From NCBI GenBank assembly GCA_024233835.1, contig JACKPC010000001.1:1922001-1986000 (forward strand): 64,000 nucleotides of DNA, given 5' to 3'. This stretch comes from Leptospiraceae bacterium (GTDB taxonomy: Bacteria; Spirochaetota; Leptospiria; Leptospirales; Leptospiraceae). Position 1 is the first letter of the stretch. Each line of letters starts with the position of its first letter. The position numbers and the translations under genes were made by a program. The notes below the pieces were generated by a model. The model was not told the origin of the DNA and did not search any database. It was given only the letters and a program-made list of their open reading frames with translations. Of the stretch, positions 46,426-55,414 are shown one piece after another.

Positions 46426-47648
46426 TGAAAGTTCGTAGTATAATAATTAAGAATTACAAAATATTAGAAAATTTAGAACTCCATTTTACCGATTTAAATG
46501 GAAGAACTCTTGATACCATTGTCCTGGCCGGTGATAATGGCTGCGGAAAGACCACGGTTTTGAATTTAATAAACCGGGCCCTATCTCCCATTCCCTTTCC
46601 TGTTCCCTTCTGTAAAGAATTGCGAATGGTAATTTCTTTTACTGAAGATCAGAAAGAACTTATTATCTCCAGTCTTACAGGTCTGGAAGGAACCGAGCTT
46701 CTGGAGAAATCAGGAATTCGTGTTTCAGAATTTATTTCTCGTTTTGAGAATAGAAAAAATGTGGAATTGGTTTATTCTGAAATCCAGAAAGAAGGAAAAA
46801 CCGAAGTAGAAAAGAATGACTTTAATCTTTTTGTATTACTGCAAAAAGCCTCTGCTTATTCCCATATGAACGGTCTTAAACTTCTATATACCAATAAGGA
46901 AGTTGACCATAAATTCAATTCTCTTTCCACTGAACCCGATTTAAAACATAATATCTACAGTTTCTACTCCAGTATTCTTACTGAATCAGAAAGTAAGGAA
47001 TCCCGTATATTAAAAAAACTTAAAGAATTAGAAAGTAGTTTTGGAATACAATCCCATCCGGAAAAAATCGATGAAAATATGGTATTTAAAAATATGTATA
47101 AGGAGACGGTGGATATTGAAGATTTATCCTCCGGCGAAAAACAAATTTTATTTCGATTTTTTTATCTGCACAGTTCCGGAATTAAGGATAGTATTGTAAT
47201 GGTCGATGAGCCGGAGAACTCCCTGCACCCGAAATGGCAACAGAAAATCGTGAATTTGTATCGGAGATTGGGTCCAAAAAACCAGGTGATATTCGCTACT
47301 CATTCTCCGCATATCATATCTTCCTTAAAACCTGTGAATCTGTTTTTGTTATTTCATAATAAACAGGAGAATCGTATCGAAGTTGTGAATATGGAAAAGG
47401 CTCGAAAGCAAACAAGGGGTTTGGAACCGAATCGAATTCTACAGGAAATTATGGGAACTCCTCTTCGAGATGTAGAAACCCAGGAACAAATTGATCTTCT
47501 TATGGAAAAAATTGAAAAGGGAGATCTGGAATCGGATGAGACTAGAGAACTTGTCGAAACCTTGAAGCAAAACCTGGGTTTAAAAGATCCATTTATTATG
47601 CGATTGGAGCACAGACTCCGAATGTTAAATTTTAAAAAGGAACGATGA
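46425..47648 (+). CDS. ptuA: Septu anti-phage system ATPase PtuA
   Basis: This 407-residue ABC-type/OLD-like ATPase has Walker A at residues 36-43 (GDNGCGKT), the signature EDLSSGEKQILFRFF, Walker B with D261 and E262 (VMVDEPENSLHPKWQ) and the H-loop FATHSPHII. The C-terminus has the family-like helical end with GTPLRDVETQEQ. It lies directly before an HNH gene of the PtuB type, overlapping it by four bases. This is the composition of type I Septu, in which PtuA and PtuB form a complex that degrades nucleic acid during phage infection. No reverse transcriptase is present, so it is not a retron-Septu. Confidence 0.85.
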   Translation: MKVRSIIIKNYKILENLELHFTDLNGRTLDTIVLAGDNGCGKTTVLNLINRALSPIPFPVPFCKELRMVISFTEDQKELIISSLTGLEGTELLEKSGIRVSEFISRFENRKNVELVYSEIQKEGKTEVEKNDFNLFVLLQKASAYSHMNGLKLLYTNKEVDHKFNSLSTEPDLKHNIYSFYSSILTESESKESRILKKLKELESSFGIQSHPEKIDENMVFKNMYKETVDIEDLSSGEKQILFRFFYLHSSGIKDSIVMVDEPENSLHPKWQQKIVNLYRRLGPKNQVIFATHSPHIISSLKPVNLFLLFHNKQENRIEVVNMEKARKQTRGLEPNRILQEIMGTPLRDVETQEQIDLLMEKIEKGDLESDETRELVETLKQNLGLKDPFIMRLEHRLRMLNFKKER

Positions 47649-48343
47649 GATATATACACAAAAGAAAACGTTGTCGGGCCTTTGATTCGTATGTGAAACG
47701 TAAGCGTACGAATAAATGGAGCCAGTTTAATTCCAGTATAAAATTCGAATTGCATCAGCATCTCTGGAAAGAGCAGAAAGGTTTATGTGTCTATTGTGAA
47801 CAGGCTATTCCCGAAAAAAGACGTAAAGATGATACACTCCGACATCATCCTTCTCATATAGAACATATCAAACCCAAGAGTAAATATAAACATCTTGCTT
47901 TTTCTTATAGAAATCTGGCCCTGGCCTGCAATGGATTTAATTGTGCTTCGGAAGATGAAAAAGGAGAGTTCTGTGAATATGCCAAGAAAGATATGTTTAA
48001 TTCGAATTTATTTTTAAACCCGGTTGAAGTTCGTGATATAGAAGATTATTTTACCTTTGATATTGATGGGAATATCAAACCAAATCGGAATCGCTCTGCA
48101 ATAGAAATAGAGAAAGCACGTTACATGATTGAATTATTAGATTTACAAAATCCTAATCTAAAAAGTATGAGAGCTGAACAATATACGATTTTTATTGAAG
48201 AGGAATTAGCCGGAGTAAATGTCAGGGCCATATTGAAACCGGATAGATTTGTCCTACCCGGTTTCTACACTATGCTAAAACAATTTTTTGGAGAACCGTT
48301 TAAGACCGATACTTTGCCACCAGACGGGCAATCTTTTTTGTAA
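47645..48343 (+). CDS. ptuB: Septu anti-phage system HNH nuclease PtuB
   Basis: This 232-residue protein has an N-terminal basic segment and an HNH fold with the zinc pair CVYC (C48, C51), HIEHIKPKS (H71, H74) and the YRNLALACNGFNC region. The arrangement matches the TIGR02646/PtuB group of HNH nucleases. It follows ptuA with a four-base overlap, so the two are translationally coupled. Its last 44 bases lie opposite the end of malQ, so the two convergent genes share their 3' sequence. The nuclease residues look intact, so the system is probably active. Confidence 0.85.
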   Translation: MRYIHKRKRCRAFDSYVKRKRTNKWSQFNSSIKFELHQHLWKEQKGLCVYCEQAIPEKRRKDDTLRHHPSHIEHIKPKSKYKHLAFSYRNLALACNGFNCASEDEKGEFCEYAKKDMFNSNLFLNPVEVRDIEDYFTFDIDGNIKPNRNRSAIEIEKARYMIELLDLQNPNLKSMRAEQYTIFIEEELAGVNVRAILKPDRFVLPGFYTMLKQFFGEPFKTDTLPPDGQSFL

Positions 48344-50069
48344 GTTTATTGTTTTCTAAAAGATTTTCCGCGTGAAAGGGATACCGATAGCCCCAATTTT
48401 TCTTCTCTGGTGTACCGGGAATATTAATTCGGTGAAGTTCCGGTTGAACCAGTATATCTAATTCGTCCTCATTTTCTTTATCGTATTGTAATCCTCTTTC
48501 GGAAATGAAATCGTGTAGTAAGTTAATTGAAAATTGACTATTTGTAGAAAGAGAAAAAGCAAGCATTTCTTCTAATAGTTCTTCGGCTTTTGGTTCTTCT
48601 TTTAGTTCGAGAAGTTTTAAAAAAGCCTTTCTATCAAAATCCTGTATTTCATGCCACCAGGCAAGAGCAATGGAGGTGTCGTGAACGGAAAGAGCAGATA
48701 CTGCATTTTCTCTGTACTTTTCTGCCGGGATAAATTCTCCTGTTTCAAAGGATCTTGTCCAGCGTATAACATCCATCCCGATAATTTTTCTTTCGTGAAT
48801 GCTATCCCTTACAAAACCGGGAACAGCGCCGAGGTCTTCCGCACAGGGAAGCATATTGGAATGAGAAAAAAGGAAATCCAGCACATCTTCACCGGAGGCT
48901 TTCCAGTAGGTCTCATCCTCCTTGATGTATTTATAAGATAGAGGATAAAATTTGGCTTTAATTTCTTCTGTTAAAGCCTGGTAACCTGGATACAAATGGA
49001 AATCCCAGTAGAAGATATATTTTCCTTTTTCGTATTCATAAATAAGGCCGGCTTCTTCAAATTCTTTTATGTCCAGCTCCACTTCTTCAAAATCTTCTTT
49101 ACTTACCCCATGTTGCGGATAAAAGAAACCTTTCTTGCCAGGCAGACCCTCTCCGGAAATGGCCCAGATTCTATACATACCCAGAACATGATCGATGCGA
49201 TAGATATGGTAAAAATTCTCTATATAGGAAAGTCTTTCTCTCCACCAGGAATAATTATCTTTTTTCATGACTTCCCAGTTGATAACCGGAAAGCCCCAGT
49301 TCTGTCCATCTGAGTTGAAATAATCCGGGGGAGCACCCGCGGCCAGATCCATAAAAAAGAGATGCCTTCTTGACCACACATCAGCAGAGTTGGGAGAAGT
49401 TAGAATGGGCATGTCTCCTTTTAAAAATATCCCGGCGGTTTCAAATTCTTTTTTAACCTTTTGCAACTGCTGGAAAGCGAGGAGCTGCACCCAGGCATAA
49501 AAATAAAAACGTTCTCTAAATCTTTCTTGAATGATAGATTCAACTCCTTTTTCGTAATTTGAAAATTCCGGCCAGAATTTCCAGTGGTAGGAGTTGTTTT
49601 CTTCATACAGGATTTTAAAAGCTACATAGGTATCCAACCAGGTCTGTTGTTTTCGAAACTCATCGATGTTTTTTTGCATCTCTTCGCCCCAATCTTTAGA
49701 AAAAGCTTTTTGTAAATAGCCGAGCTTTAGATCACGCACCCTGCGGATATTGATTTTACAGGATTTGATATATTTGGAACGGGAATAAATATTTATTCCT
49801 AACATATGAAGGGAAATATATGTCGGATCGATTGCAAATGCAGAAATGGAACTATAAGGACTCCGTCCCCAGCCCAGATCGTTTAATGGGAGAATCTGGA
49901 TAATGCTCAGGCCTGTTTGTAAAGCCCAATCTTTCATAGTAAGGAGGGTATAAAAATCTCCACATTCAAAAGCATGTTTGGTACTGAGTGAAATTAAAGG
50001 AAAAGCACAGCCGGCTCTTTTTTTAGAAAGAATTTCTTCTCTGAGGGAATGAATGGTTGTTTCGCTCAT
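48300..50069 (-). CDS. malQ: 4-alpha-glucanotransferase (amylomaltase)
   Basis: This 589-residue GH77 enzyme disproportionates maltodextrins. N-terminal LSIIQILPLNDLGWGRSPYSS and the catalytic elements are clear: nucleophile aspartate near 291 in YRIDHVLGMYRIW, acid/base glutamate near 410 in CAEDLGAVPGF, and the third aspartate near 463 in SVHDTSIALAWW. All three expected carboxylates are present. It stands alone on its strand and overlaps ptuB by 44 bases at the 3' ends. Its role would be in glycogen or maltodextrin metabolism. Confidence 0.94.
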   Translation of the reverse strand: MSETTIHSLREEILSKKRAGCAFPLISLSTKHAFECGDFYTLLTMKDWALQTGLSIIQILPLNDLGWGRSPYSSISAFAIDPTYISLHMLGINIYSRSKYIKSCKINIRRVRDLKLGYLQKAFSKDWGEEMQKNIDEFRKQQTWLDTYVAFKILYEENNSYHWKFWPEFSNYEKGVESIIQERFRERFYFYAWVQLLAFQQLQKVKKEFETAGIFLKGDMPILTSPNSADVWSRRHLFFMDLAAGAPPDYFNSDGQNWGFPVINWEVMKKDNYSWWRERLSYIENFYHIYRIDHVLGMYRIWAISGEGLPGKKGFFYPQHGVSKEDFEEVELDIKEFEEAGLIYEYEKGKYIFYWDFHLYPGYQALTEEIKAKFYPLSYKYIKEDETYWKASGEDVLDFLFSHSNMLPCAEDLGAVPGFVRDSIHERKIIGMDVIRWTRSFETGEFIPAEKYRENAVSALSVHDTSIALAWWHEIQDFDRKAFLKLLELKEEPKAEELLEEMLAFSLSTNSQFSINLLHDFISERGLQYDKENEDELDILVQPELHRINIPGTPEKKNWGYRYPFHAENLLENNKLTKKIARLVAKYRS

Positions 50070-50177
50070 TTATATGGAATATCCTGTTTAATTAGTAAGA
50101 ATACAGTATACTGAAAAGGGGAAATCTTTCCTACAATTTTCCTGTACATAATCTGAAAAATTTTCGAAGAAAAACAA

Positions 50178-50738
50178 ATGAAAGAATACTATACTCTGAG
50201 TTTTTTACTCTTATTGAATCGAAGTCTGGATGCTTTTGTTACCTACAGACTTACTCCTGACCTAAATTATGAGGCAAATCCTCTCGTCAGCCTTTTTCAG
50301 CAGGGCTGGATAATGCTCGGTTTTGTGAATGTTCTGGTGGTTATTTTAATTTTGTACCTTGGAAAGTTTTATTATGTCGGAAAAAAAGATTTTTCTCCTC
50401 AGGCCAGGGGCTACACTTTTACCCAGTTTATTTCCCACTATTTTTATTATGAAAAAGGTTCTTTTTATAAGGTTTTTATTTATGTGCCTTATAACCGAAA
50501 GGCTCTTCTGTATATTTCAGCTTATATCCTTCCTCGAACTTTCGTTGTCTGGGGTTTTATGCCGGTATTTCATAACCTATCCCTGGACTTATTTCCCTCC
50601 TACGTTTACTATAATGAGCAATTTTTTCTATGGATTTGGGTTTATGTTTCGCTCCTAATTTTCGCTTATTTTTATTTCTGGGTATTTTTTAAAAAGGAAT
50701 ATATGTCTTATTCGAGAATATCAACTTTCGCTACATAA
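50178..50738 (+). CDS. Integral membrane protein, DUF5658-like N-terminus
   Basis: This 186-residue protein has about four membrane helices. The opening LLLLNRSLDAFVTYRLTPDLNYEANPLVSL follows the pattern of DUF5658-like proteins (asparagine, aspartate, threonine, then glutamate-x-NP), but I would not go beyond that. It is divergent from malQ with 108 bases between them. Its 3' end overlaps by 31 bases with a small minus-strand gene. No function can be assigned from the sequence. Confidence 0.7.
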   Translation: MKEYYTLSFLLLLNRSLDAFVTYRLTPDLNYEANPLVSLFQQGWIMLGFVNVLVVILILYLGKFYYVGKKDFSPQARGYTFTQFISHYFYYEKGSFYKVFIYVPYNRKALLYISAYILPRTFVVWGFMPVFHNLSLDLFPSYVYYNEQFFLWIWVYVSLLIFAYFYFWVFFKKEYMSYSRISTFAT

Positions 50739-50941
50739 AAAAAGCGTCCGTAGAGGAGCATATTGCAGAGAACATAAGATAGAAACGAAATTCCGAGTAT
50801 ATGTAGAAAAATACTGAACTGAGGAACTTCTCTCAGGAAGGGAAAAAATTTCAGGGTAAAAGCTTCATGAAAATAATAGAATAGGTGGTTTAGAAATACC
50901 AGGTAAAAGAGAAAGAAAAACAGATATAAAATTTTTTTCAT
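50708..50941 (-). CDS. Small two-helix membrane protein, unknown function
   Basis: This 77-residue protein has two hydrophobic stretches (about 4-24 and 45-66) and no recognisable family. Support for its reality comes from its position: same strand, 13 bases after the 673-residue gene, with a hydrophobic pattern and length fitting a real protein. A GGAG sequence lies far (18 or more bases) from the ATG. It overlaps the convergent gene at 50178-50738 by 31 bases. It could be an artefact of AT-rich sequence. Confidence 0.5.
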   Translation of the reverse strand: MKKILYLFFFLFYLVFLNHLFYYFHEAFTLKFFPFLREVPQFSIFLHILGISFLSYVLCNMLLYGRFFYVAKVDILE

Positions 50942-50954
50942 AGCTGCTAAACTT

Positions 50955-52976
50955 CTATTCTCCTTCTCCGGCCTGTTTTTTAATTTTCTCTATCTCATCC
51001 ATTTTCTTAATTCTTCTATCGAGTCGGATATAGGGGTCTGTCCCTGCTGTTTTTTTACGTACCTGCCTTTCGGGGTTTACATCCATTTGATTTTTCAGCT
51101 TGTTTACTTTCGCCAGCTTTAATCTTTCTTCATCGGTAGAGAATTCTTTATTTAAGACTTCCGAGTGTTTATCAAAAATTCTCATTAATCGAACTTTTTT
51201 TCCGGGCCAGTCTCCTGTTGTCGGATAGAGAACCAGTTCGATTTTACCATGTTTCTTGGAGTTCATTTCAATAATACGGTAAGAAGATTTCTTCAAATAC
51301 TCACGAAATTGGTTTTCATCCATATCCGGAAAGTATTTATTCATCATTTTTAGATCGGGAATGGTATCTTCCTGAAAATAGATACGGTCGAGAATTTCGG
51401 AGATTGAATGACTCATTTTCTCATGGATAATTCCATTTACTTTTTCTAACTTTTCATTTTCTTGTTTTCCCAGTTGTTCTTTATATCTCCTCTCGTTCTC
51501 TTTTTGAAGAATTTCTTGATAAATCCGGATCCGCTCTTTTGCTTTCTTGAAAAAATGATCCTGAAAAAAACTGAAGGATACTAAAAAGAAAAGAAATTTA
51601 TAATACCAGGGCATAAACTGGATATAGACCTGTTTGAGAAGCCTCCCGTAATTTAATAGGAAAATTCGATCCTGAAAGAGCGGTTTTAGTTCGTGTTCAT
51701 TTTCTTCAATCAAGTTTTTTAGAGCCAGAGATTTCCAGAGTTGATCGATGGGGAGCCTTTGCATTTCATTAATTAAAAGTTTAAAAACTTTCGGATTTTT
51801 ACTGATAAAAACATGAACGGTAGAGGTTGGGCTTTGCCATTTACTGTAGTAAAGTTCATTGTCATTTACAAGGGCAGCCCAGACTTCTTTGGGAAAATTT
51901 GCAATATCTTCCTGTTTTATAAAGGTAATCAGGCTATCTGAACAGGAAGAAGGAGCCTGTAAGGGACGTTTAAACTCATTTATCCTTTTAGTACATTCCT
52001 CTTTCCAGGTGGTCTGATAAAGTTTTTCCGCACTGGTTTCCAGGTTGATAATGGTTTCGATGGAAAGAGAGCCCGGATAGTCTATTTCACTATTACCTCC
52101 GCGGTAAACCCTGGCTTCTTTGGCTTTTTTGGCGGTGAAAGAGGCTGTTTTTACGGAAAATTTTTCTACATTATAGGTAAGTTCTTCTAAGACAATCTTA
52201 TCGACTTTTTGTTTAAAACCGGGATCTGTTTTTAAACTCGGTAGAATCCGGGTTTCGAGAATATTCGAGGCGGCTTCAAAATGTTCAAGAGTTTCTGACT
52301 CTTTTAGCATCAGGATATATTTCGGACTTAAGGGAATTGCAATTTTGCGTTTTATAAGACGACTTCTCACCTCCTGGGCGACATAATCCATCATTTCATC
52401 AGAGGCCTGTAGCTCGTAATTTTTTGTCCGAATTTCTTTATCAATATCAATCAGACTTCCTATCTGTTCCGAGTAATCTTCACCTCCATGAAGTTGTTTT
52501 TCGAGGATTTTTTTAAACCCTTCGATTTTAATGCTATCCCTGAGCTCTATCCAGGTTTCGAAGGCTGAGACGGAGGCATCGATCATTTCCTCGAATACTG
52601 AAATTAAGGAATCCGGTTTTTCGGAAGGAGGATGGGTGATAAAATGAGACTTACAACGGATTTTTCTCTGGTAAGGGTCATATTCAAAGGCGACTACATG
52701 GGAAATTAAACGAACGGTAAGAAGCTGATTTAGAATTTCTAAAACTTCGTTTCTTTTCAGCTTATTCTTATCGAGCTGCATTTCTTTCAAAGAGACCAGG
52801 TTACCTGAAGAGGCATTCTGATTGGTAGAGCTTTTTTTTATGTGATTATAAAGTACCTGGTGGTATTTACCTGTAGGTACCAGACCCATAACGACCGCTT
52901 CTTTCTCTTTGTATACGTTAAGAAAGGGATAACTCGGGTTGTGGGAAAACGATTTGCCTGTAGCGGTTTTCTTCAT
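50955..52976 (-). CDS. Large protein with single membrane segment, unknown function
   Basis: I do not recognise this 673-residue protein. It is largely helical, charged, with many K and E residues. A short hydrophobic stretch (FMPWYYKFLFFLVSFSFF, about 455-475) could be a membrane helix or amphipathic anchor. No P-loop, protease, nuclease or kinase motif is visible. It has no signal peptide. It is transcribed divergently from dgt, about 170 bases away, and is followed by the small two-helix protein, which could be its membrane partner. Confidence 0.6.
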   Translation of the reverse strand: MKKTATGKSFSHNPSYPFLNVYKEKEAVVMGLVPTGKYHQVLYNHIKKSSTNQNASSGNLVSLKEMQLDKNKLKRNEVLEILNQLLTVRLISHVVAFEYDPYQRKIRCKSHFITHPPSEKPDSLISVFEEMIDASVSAFETWIELRDSIKIEGFKKILEKQLHGGEDYSEQIGSLIDIDKEIRTKNYELQASDEMMDYVAQEVRSRLIKRKIAIPLSPKYILMLKESETLEHFEAASNILETRILPSLKTDPGFKQKVDKIVLEELTYNVEKFSVKTASFTAKKAKEARVYRGGNSEIDYPGSLSIETIINLETSAEKLYQTTWKEECTKRINEFKRPLQAPSSCSDSLITFIKQEDIANFPKEVWAALVNDNELYYSKWQSPTSTVHVFISKNPKVFKLLINEMQRLPIDQLWKSLALKNLIEENEHELKPLFQDRIFLLNYGRLLKQVYIQFMPWYYKFLFFLVSFSFFQDHFFKKAKERIRIYQEILQKENERRYKEQLGKQENEKLEKVNGIIHEKMSHSISEILDRIYFQEDTIPDLKMMNKYFPDMDENQFREYLKKSSYRIIEMNSKKHGKIELVLYPTTGDWPGKKVRLMRIFDKHSEVLNKEFSTDEERLKLAKVNKLKNQMDVNPERQVRKKTAGTDPYIRLDRRIKKMDEIEKIKKQAGEGE

Positions 52977-53150
52977 AATGAGTTTAAAACTTTAATTGCA
53001 TCCTAACAGACCTAAATTGAGTTTCAATAATTTTTAGACTTTTTTCTAAAAAAAAAGAAACATTATTCGCTAATTTAATTTCAATCGAATTCGCAGTGGA
53101 TTCCTCTAAAAAAATGGAAAAAAAGCTTGGCTTTGCATTTTAAACAAAAA

Positions 53151-54323
53151 ATGCTTCTTTCGTATAATAAAGCAATGATAAAACGTATCGAAGAGCTGTT
53201 AAAAGAAGAGGATAGTAAGCTTTTTTCTTACGCGGTTAAAAATTCTGAGCACACGGAAAGAGAATACCCGGAGACTTTGCATCCTTTTCGCCTTCCCTTG
53301 CAAAGAGACCGGGATCGATTATTTCATTCTCAGGCCTTTAAGCGTCTGGAGTATAAAACCCAGGTGTTTATTAATTCGGAAGGAGATCACTTTCGCACAA
53401 GACTGACACATACCCTCGAAGTGGCCGGAGTTTCCCGGACAGTGGCTACTGCTCTCGGTTTGAATTCTCTCTTAGCTGAAGTTATTGCTCTTTGTCATGA
53501 TATCGGACATTCTCCTTTCGGACATGCCGGTCAGGATAAGCTTTCTGAACTAATGGAAGAAAAAGGTGGTTTTGAGCATAATAAGCAGTCTTTGCGGGTC
53601 CTGAGAGAACTGGAAAATCGATATATCGAGCACCCCGGTTTAAACCTCTGTCTGATTACCCTGATGGGAATTATGAAACATGGTGGCGATTATAGACCTT
53701 CCCAAATCGGAGAACTTCGTAAAGCTTATGGGGCTTCTTTAGAAGCAAGAGTGGCAGATGTATCCGATGAAATTACCTATAACTGTCATGATATAGAAGA
53801 TGGTTTGGAGAAGGGCTACATCAGTGTTAAAGATTTATCTGTAGTATCTATCTGGCAAGAGTATTACGAAAATAGTATATTCTTATATAGAAATGCAGAT
53901 GCTAAATTACTACGGCGACATGTGATTCGAAGACTCATGAATGAGATGATTCTTGACCTGGTTCAACATACCGCTTCTGAAATCGAAAGATTGAACTTAA
54001 AACATTTTTCAGAGCTTTCTGAAGGTAAATTTCGAAATGAAAGGATTATTGCTTATTCGGAAGATATGTATAAAAAAACCAGGGAGTTAAAGAAATTCCT
54101 GCATGAAAACTTATATCATCATCCCAAAGTAGAAGAGAATTCAAACCGAGGAAAAGAAATCATTGAAAAACTATTTCAGTATTTTCTTAAAAACTTACAA
54201 AAGGTTCCGGAGTCCTATTTAAATCGAATTCAAGAGGATGGTGAATATCGGGTGGTCTGTGATTATATTGCCGGGATGACAGACAGGTATGCGGAACAAA
54301 AATACAAGGAGATATATTGTTGA
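53151..54323 (+). CDS. dgt: Deoxyguanosinetriphosphate triphosphohydrolase-like HD protein
   Basis: This 390-residue HD-domain enzyme would hydrolyse dGTP (or dNTPs) to deoxynucleoside and triphosphate. The family signatures are RDRDRLFHSQAFKRLEYKTQVF, GDHFRTRLTHTLEVAGVSRTVA and ALCHDIGHSPFGHAGQ, the last being the HD metal site. Start: ATG at 53151 is chosen, but TTG at 53127 and ATG at 53175 are possible and none has a good ribosome-binding site. It leads a run of DNA-metabolism genes. Family members can also act as phage-resistance dNTPases, but housekeeping context here argues against that. Confidence 0.9.
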   Translation: MLLSYNKAMIKRIEELLKEEDSKLFSYAVKNSEHTEREYPETLHPFRLPLQRDRDRLFHSQAFKRLEYKTQVFINSEGDHFRTRLTHTLEVAGVSRTVATALGLNSLLAEVIALCHDIGHSPFGHAGQDKLSELMEEKGGFEHNKQSLRVLRELENRYIEHPGLNLCLITLMGIMKHGGDYRPSQIGELRKAYGASLEARVADVSDEITYNCHDIEDGLEKGYISVKDLSVVSIWQEYYENSIFLYRNADAKLLRRHVIRRLMNEMILDLVQHTASEIERLNLKHFSELSEGKFRNERIIAYSEDMYKKTRELKKFLHENLYHHPKVEENSNRGKEIIEKLFQYFLKNLQKVPESYLNRIQEDGEYRVVCDYIAGMTDRYAEQKYKEIYC

Positions 54324-54556
54324 TTAAATTAAATGAATTTGAATTAAAAATAAAAGATAAACTTTCCCTTACAGATAAGGATTGTCTAAAAATGAATCGG
54401 GCTTTAGAAGATATTTCGCAAATAAATGGAATGGGCAAAATTGATATATTAGAATTTATGGAATTTGGAGCTAAAGAAGAGTTAGAGGATCTCGAAGAAA
54501 ATTATGATTGGAATCGATTTCAAAGGAAAATTCTTTATAAATTATCAGCCAAATGA
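54317..54556 (+). CDS. Small acidic protein, unknown function (TTG start)
   Basis: This 79-residue protein has no recognised family. It starts at one of two adjacent TTG codons at 54317 and 54320, with AAGGAG five and eight bases upstream, inside the end of dgt. Its stop overlaps the next ATG as ATGA. The strong ribosome-binding site and double coupling argue it is real. The composition is acidic and helical (EEFGAKEELEDLEENYD-like), which suggests a small protein-binding factor. I make no functional call. Confidence 0.68.
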   Translation: MLIKLNEFELKIKDKLSLTDKDCLKMNRALEDISQINGMGKIDILEFMEFGAKEELEDLEENYDWNRFQRKILYKLSAK

Positions 54557-55401
54557 AAGTTGACTTAAATGCTAGCTTAATAGATTCCGAAGAAGCCTTT
54601 CTGTCGGTCATGGATTCCGGCTTTCTTTATGGATATGCTATATATGAAACATTTTATGTTCTTCATGGGAAGGTTGCATTTTTCGAAGAGCATATTTCCC
54701 GATTTTTACAGGCCTGCGATTTTTTAAAAATAAATCTTAAGGAAGGGTTTTCGCAGTTGTTAAAAGATCGAATGAAACGACTTATACATGAAAACCAGTT
54801 TCAAAAAGGGAGACTTCGCTTCACTTTTTCGAGCGGTACCACTTTACCCTGGACAGAAGTTGTAAAACCTACTGAGCTTTTATCCCTTCATCCTCTTTTA
54901 AATGAAGCGAATCAAATTCGGCTCTGTATCTCAAAATATAAAAAACCGACAAAGACAGTACTGCCTCCTTTTGTAAAATATACAGCAAATTATCCTTCTG
55001 TACTGAGTTTTCGGGAAGCAAAAGAGAGAGGTTATGACGAAGCCTTATTAGTGAATTCAGATGAGTTTTTATCGGAAGGTTCTTTTTGTAATCTTTTTTT
55101 TATCTCAAAGGAAGGAGTCTTAAAAACACCCTCTCTGGACTGTGCTATCCTCGATGGAGTAACTCGAAAAATGATTATCCAGGCAGCAAAAACTCTGGGT
55201 ATACAAATAGAAGAAGGTAAATATCGTATGGATGAATTGTTGGATGCTAAATTTATCTATATTAGTAGCTCTACCAGAGGCCTTATGCCGGCAGTTTGTC
55301 TTGAAGAAAAGCAATATGATTATGAAGAAGCCTATATTGCAGTAGAGACTTTACAAAAAAGTTTTTTAGAACTACAGGAAACTTCCCTAACTTATTTTTA
55401 A
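54553..55401 (+). CDS. Class IV aminotransferase (ADC lyase / branched-chain aminotransferase fold)
   Basis: This 282-residue fold-type IV PLP enzyme has DSGFLYGYAIYETFYVLHGK at the N-terminus, VKYTANYPSVLSFREAKERGYDEALL with the PLP lysine, and LSEGSFCNLFFI, where the glutamate binds the pyridine nitrogen. Family members include 4-amino-4-deoxychorismate lyase (PabC), D-amino acid and branched-chain aminotransferases. At this length PabC or D-aminotransferase are both plausible, and the sequence does not decide. Its ATG overlaps the previous stop, and sbcD begins 13 bases after its stop. Confidence 0.88.
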   Translation: MKVDLNASLIDSEEAFLSVMDSGFLYGYAIYETFYVLHGKVAFFEEHISRFLQACDFLKINLKEGFSQLLKDRMKRLIHENQFQKGRLRFTFSSGTTLPWTEVVKPTELLSLHPLLNEANQIRLCISKYKKPTKTVLPPFVKYTANYPSVLSFREAKERGYDEALLVNSDEFLSEGSFCNLFFISKEGVLKTPSLDCAILDGVTRKMIIQAAKTLGIQIEEGKYRMDELLDAKFIYISSSTRGLMPAVCLEEKQYDYEEAYIAVETLQKSFLELQETSLTYF

Positions 55402-55414
55402 AAGAGATAAAAAC

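Noticed and set aside
47354..47761. Long antisense reading frame opposite the end of ptuA
   Set aside because: It lies entirely opposite confident coding sequence, has no ribosome-binding site and no recognisable domain. The same applies to 554-952 and 44040-44531 on the minus strand.
46425..48343. Retron-type Septu
   Set aside because: No reverse transcriptase frame or inverted-repeat msr/msd region is present upstream or downstream of the ATPase and nuclease genes.
52977..53150. AT-only hairpin (TTTTTAG/CTAAAAA) upstream of dgt
   Set aside because: A seven-base stem of almost only A and T is expected by chance in this base composition and is too weak to call as a terminator.
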